DNA from: Glossina fuscipes
Lineage: Eukaryota > Arthropoda > Insecta > Diptera > Glossinidae
Direction: 5' to 3'
Assembly: GCF_014805625.2 (NCBI RefSeq)
Contig: NW_023998456.1
Location: forward strand, 1,408,204 to 1,472,203
DNA length: 64,000 nt
A program made the translations under genes and the position numbers. The notes under the pieces were generated by a model. That model was not told the origin of the DNA, ran no database searches, and saw only the letters and a list, made by a program, of their open reading frames with translations. Positions 61,315 through 64,000 of the stretch are shown here, piece after piece (position 1 is the first letter of the stretch; each line of letters opens with the position of its first letter).

Positions 61315-62921
61315 ATGGCCCCGGGGCCGCCAGACAAAAACTCGAATAGATTTTATCTATTAAGTGATACATCCCCCCAAAGAAAAAAAGTAAAAATTCA
61401 GATTTTCCGGTGTTGCCGATCAGCGATATAACCCCTATTGATAAAAAATATATTGTTATTTCTTCAACCGATGCTCGAATAACAATTTCCCAAATTAGCC
61501 CTTTTGCTATAAAAAAAGCTCTAGATAGCATTACAACATACATCGACTCCATCTCGATTCTACGCGATGGGAATTTACTGGTCCTCGCTGGGAACCCGCG
61601 CGCAACCGAAAAACTCATAAAGGCCAAATCTTTAGCTAATCTATGTGCTATTTCAGCTAAACTACATGAGAAATTTAACTCGGTTCGAGGCGTAATTTAT
61701 GCCCCTTGCTTAAAGCATGTGCCGGAAGATGAAATTGTTCGCGAAATGAGCAATCAAGGAGTGATTGAAATATATAAATTCACCAAACTGAATGAAGACG
61801 GAAAAACACGTTCTCCTACAGGAAGGATTATTTTAACTTTTGATCGCTATCGATTACCGCGAACAGTTGATGTGGCGTGGTATAAATGTAAAGTAGAACT
61901 ATACATCCCAACTCCTATGAGATGTAAAAATTGCCAACGCCTGGATCATACGGCAAAAAGATGCACTAATGCTGCATCTTGTGCTAACTGTGGTCATCCT
62001 CCACATACTGAAAGCTGTACCCGTAGTTTCTGCATAAATTGCAATGATCAACACTCAGCGTTAGACAAACAATGCCCACGTTTTGTACACATAATGCTGC
62101 ATCTTGTGCTAACTGTGGTCATCCTCCACATACTGAAAGCTGTACCCGTAGTTTCTGCATAAATTGCAATGATCAACACTCAGCGTTAGACAAACAATGC
62201 CCACGTTTTGTACAGATGCGTGTAATATTAAAAATCAAAACAGAAAATTACTGTAGCATGGGTGAAGCGCGACGCACATACCGGGAAAGAAATCCATCTG
62301 TAGCCCATGGAATTGGCAAAAGTAATACCTATGCTGCTGTTGCCTCGCAAATCGAGCGTAGTAAGACTTTAACTGCAACTGCTTCCAATGAAAAACCTGT
62401 TCCACCATTAACCAAATATTATTGCGAAACCAGTTACATCACTTGCCAAAGATAATATTGAAAAAGCCAAAGCAACTGCAAATATTGAAAAAATCAAAAC
62501 AACAACACATATGCTAAAATCTAATATACCAAATTCTCCAGAATCTCCAGCTCTCAACTTTACTCAACATATCACAAGTGGTAATGAATCCATTCTTTCA
62601 TCCATTAATCAACCTTCGAAAACCAAAGCAACTGCAAATATTGAAAAAATTAAAACTACAACACATTTGCTAAAATCTAATATACCAAGTTCTCCAGAAT
62701 CTCCAGCTCTCAACTTTACTCAACAAATCACAAGTGTTAATGAATCCATTCTTTCATCCATTAATCAACCTTCAATTTCAAATTATTCACGTGCGCCAAC
62801 CCGTTGCACTTCAAATGTACCAAATCACCTAAACACAGATTATTCTGCTGGTAAGAATAAATCATTCACGAAAAATTCCTATAGCGACCTTCTCGACGGA
62901 GACGCTGACATGTCAACTTAA
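61315..62921 (+). pseudogene. LINE ORF1 (nucleic-acid-binding, Gag-like), frame-damaged
   Basis: It starts MAPGPPDKNSNRFYLLSD and, after a frame slip in the C6/A7 runs near 61372-61389, continues from 61410 as an RRM-like region (LPISDITPIDKKYIVIS). Three CCHC/CxxC knuckles follow (CKNCQRLDHTAKRC, CANCGHPPHTESC, CINCNDQHSALDKQC). A 125-bp direct duplication (61967-62091 against 62092-62216) repeats the last two knuckles out of frame. The chain then resumes with the EARRTYRERNPS segment typical of the family. A third slip lies near 62411. The tail carries an in-frame 52-codon duplication (156 bp, starting 62472 and 62628). Intact ORF1 proteins bind element RNA; this copy cannot make one continuous protein without correction. 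Confidence 0.75.
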
Positions 62922-62942
62922 CCCTCCCTCCACTCTGCTTAC

Positions 62943-64000
62943 ATGTCATTACAATTAAATAAAGTTTTTAAAATTATACAATGGAACATTAAGGGACTTA
63001 TTAATAATTTTGATGAACTCCGTACACTCATAAGTGATTTTAATCCAACCTTTTTATCGCTTCAAGAAACCCATTGTAGAAGCTCTTTTAATCCTATTCC
63101 ACCCAAATCTTATACTGGATACTTCACGAATGCTGATCAAAACTCATATTCCAAAGAAGGAGTAGGTATTTTTATAAAATCAAGTATACCTCACAAACGC
63201 ATAAATTTAAGCTCAAATATACAAGCCGTAGCGATACAAATAATGTTAAATATAAAATTTACAGTGCTTTCGCTCTATATTCCACCTTCGCAATCGTTTT
63301 CTCAGCAAGAACTCTACAGTTTATTCTCCGTACTTTCCCCCACATTAATTATATGCGGCGATTTCAACAGCTGGAATACCATCTGGGGCTCAACAGTGAA
63401 CAACACTCGCAGTACTGTTTCAGAAAAGGCCTTTTTTCAAAGCAACCTTTGCGTTTTAAATGATGGAAAATCAACGCACTTCTCAACTCATCATACTTTT
63501 TCACATATTGATTTAACATGTTGCTCTCCATCACTTCTTCCTTTGGTGTCCTGGTCTATTTCTGATGATCTACATAATAGTGATCACTTTCCAATCATAA
63601 TCGATCTTAAACTTTCAACGTCCTCTGCTACTCCAGCAAAACAGGCCAAATTCTTCCTAGATAAAGCGGATTGGATCAATTACTCCAAACAGGTGGAGTC
63701 ATTTTTGAATTCAAAGCCATTTAACGGAAACTGCAACCATGATGCTGCTATTATGTCTAAAGCGATTCGCACGGCTGCTCATCTTTCTATTCCTCAATCC
63801 AACACCTCTTTTAAACGAGCTAGGGTTCCATGGTGGAACAACACGCTTTTGTTTTTGAGGAAAAATAAAATGGATCTATGGCACCGCTTTAAGAGATGTC
63901 CTGATCAGAATCACTTGTTATTATACAAAAAGGCCAATGCTCTATTCAGGAAGGAATTACGGAAATCAAAGGCACTTAGTTTCCAACTTTTCTCGAGACG
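62943..64000 (+). CDS. LINE ORF2, endonuclease part (incomplete at window edge)
   Basis: Open for 352 codons from the ATG at 62943 to the window end, 21 bp after ORF1. The amino-terminal EEP endonuclease shows its active-site landmarks: QWNIKG (Asn15), LQETH (Glu42), GDFNSWNTIWGS (about residue 139), HTFSHIDL and NSDHFPI (about residue 213). A linker with VPWWNNTL follows, as in LINEs before the reverse transcriptase. In intact elements this domain nicks target DNA to prime reverse transcription. The lack of any stop contrasts with the damaged ORF1 and suggests a fairly young insertion. The reverse transcriptase and RNase H parts are not in view. Confidence 0.85.
   Translation, partial: MSLQLNKVFKIIQWNIKGLINNFDELRTLISDFNPTFLSLQETHCRSSFNPIPPKSYTGYFTNADQNSYSKEGVGIFIKSSIPHKRINLSSNIQAVAIQIMLNIKFTVLSLYIPPSQSFSQQELYSLFSVLSPTLIICGDFNSWNTIWGSTVNNTRSTVSEKAFFQSNLCVLNDGKSTHFSTHHTFSHIDLTCCSPSLLPLVSWSISDDLHNSDHFPIIIDLKLSTSSATPAKQAKFFLDKADWINYSKQVESFLNSKPFNGNCNHDAAIMSKAIRTAAHLSIPQSNTSFKRARVPWWNNTLLFLRKNKMDLWHRFKRCPDQNHLLLYKKANALFRKELRKSKALSFQLFSR

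Larger units (their letters stand above)
60990..64000 (+). mobile_element. I-clade-like LINE, running off the right edge
   Basis: A 5' UTR of roughly 300 bp precedes ORF1 (61315-62921) and ORF2 (from 62943). The 5' end is set only approximately, near the sequence CGAGTCGACTTGTGTTCAGT. The two-ORF layout, with zinc knuckles in ORF1 and an apurinic-type endonuclease at the start of ORF2, is that of I/Jockey-type non-LTR retrotransposons. The QWNIKG and LQETH wording favours the I clade. The 3' part, including the reverse transcriptase, is outside the window. Confidence 0.8.

Noticed and set aside
60990..61337. 115-codon minus-strand frame over the LINE 5' region
   Set aside because: Lys-rich translation of low-complexity 5' UTR DNA on the wrong strand.

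Overview
The window reads as nuclear DNA of a higher fly (Diptera, probably Brachycera). It is very AT-rich, most genes have several introns, many only 55-80 bp long with GT-AG ends, and the recognisable genes are single-copy insect genes whose closest remembered relatives are Drosophila proteins. Fossil Tc1/mariner, LINE and tRNA-derived elements fill the space between them. A tsetse-like or other calyptrate fly would fit, but the species cannot be proved from the sequence alone. Two runs of N mark assembly gaps (32439-32448 and 60221-60320).

Layout. 1-18.3 kb is gene-poor: a possible TACO1/YebC-like fragment at the left edge, a frameshifted Myb/SANT (zeste-type) gene, two decayed Tc1 transposons (one with visible inverted repeats and a TA duplication), mariner and LINE fragments, and two tRNA-like SINE copies. 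18.4-26.4 kb carries scribbler/brakeless (ZNF608/609 family) in eight coding exons. 26.4-34.6 kb is its 3' UTR and then intergenic DNA. 34.6-42.0 kb is a compact block of four small genes: a SMIM20/MITRAC7-like gene (+), TMEM177 (-), an ankyrin-repeat gene (+) and tubulin-folding cofactor B (-). TMEM177 and the ankyrin gene diverge from a shared promoter region with a DRE site. 44.0-51.6 kb carries the proteasome adapter ECM29 in 20 coding exons. 52.9-55.3 kb is a junkyard of gene pieces: a PRELI-like fragment that keeps its intron, a 70-bp tandem repeat, a broken MOV10/Armitage helicase fragment and a possible P-element-type transposase relic. 56.5-60.7 kb holds a series of short, mutually similar exon-like units from an unidentified gene, with a 413-bp MITE between them. 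From about 61 kb to the right edge lies an I-clade-like LINE with a damaged ORF1 and an open ORF2 endonuclease region.

How the genes relate. SMIM20 and TMEM177 are neighbours and both belong to families that assist cytochrome c oxidase assembly (COX1 and COX2 respectively). ECM29 and TBCB are general proteostasis and cytoskeleton genes. scribbler is a nuclear transcriptional regulator. Exon boundaries were derived by hand from GT-AG sites and frame continuity; the joined reading frames close exactly for scribbler (1765 codons), SMIM20 (53), TMEM177 (320), the ankyrin gene (294), TBCB (244) and ECM29 (1885).
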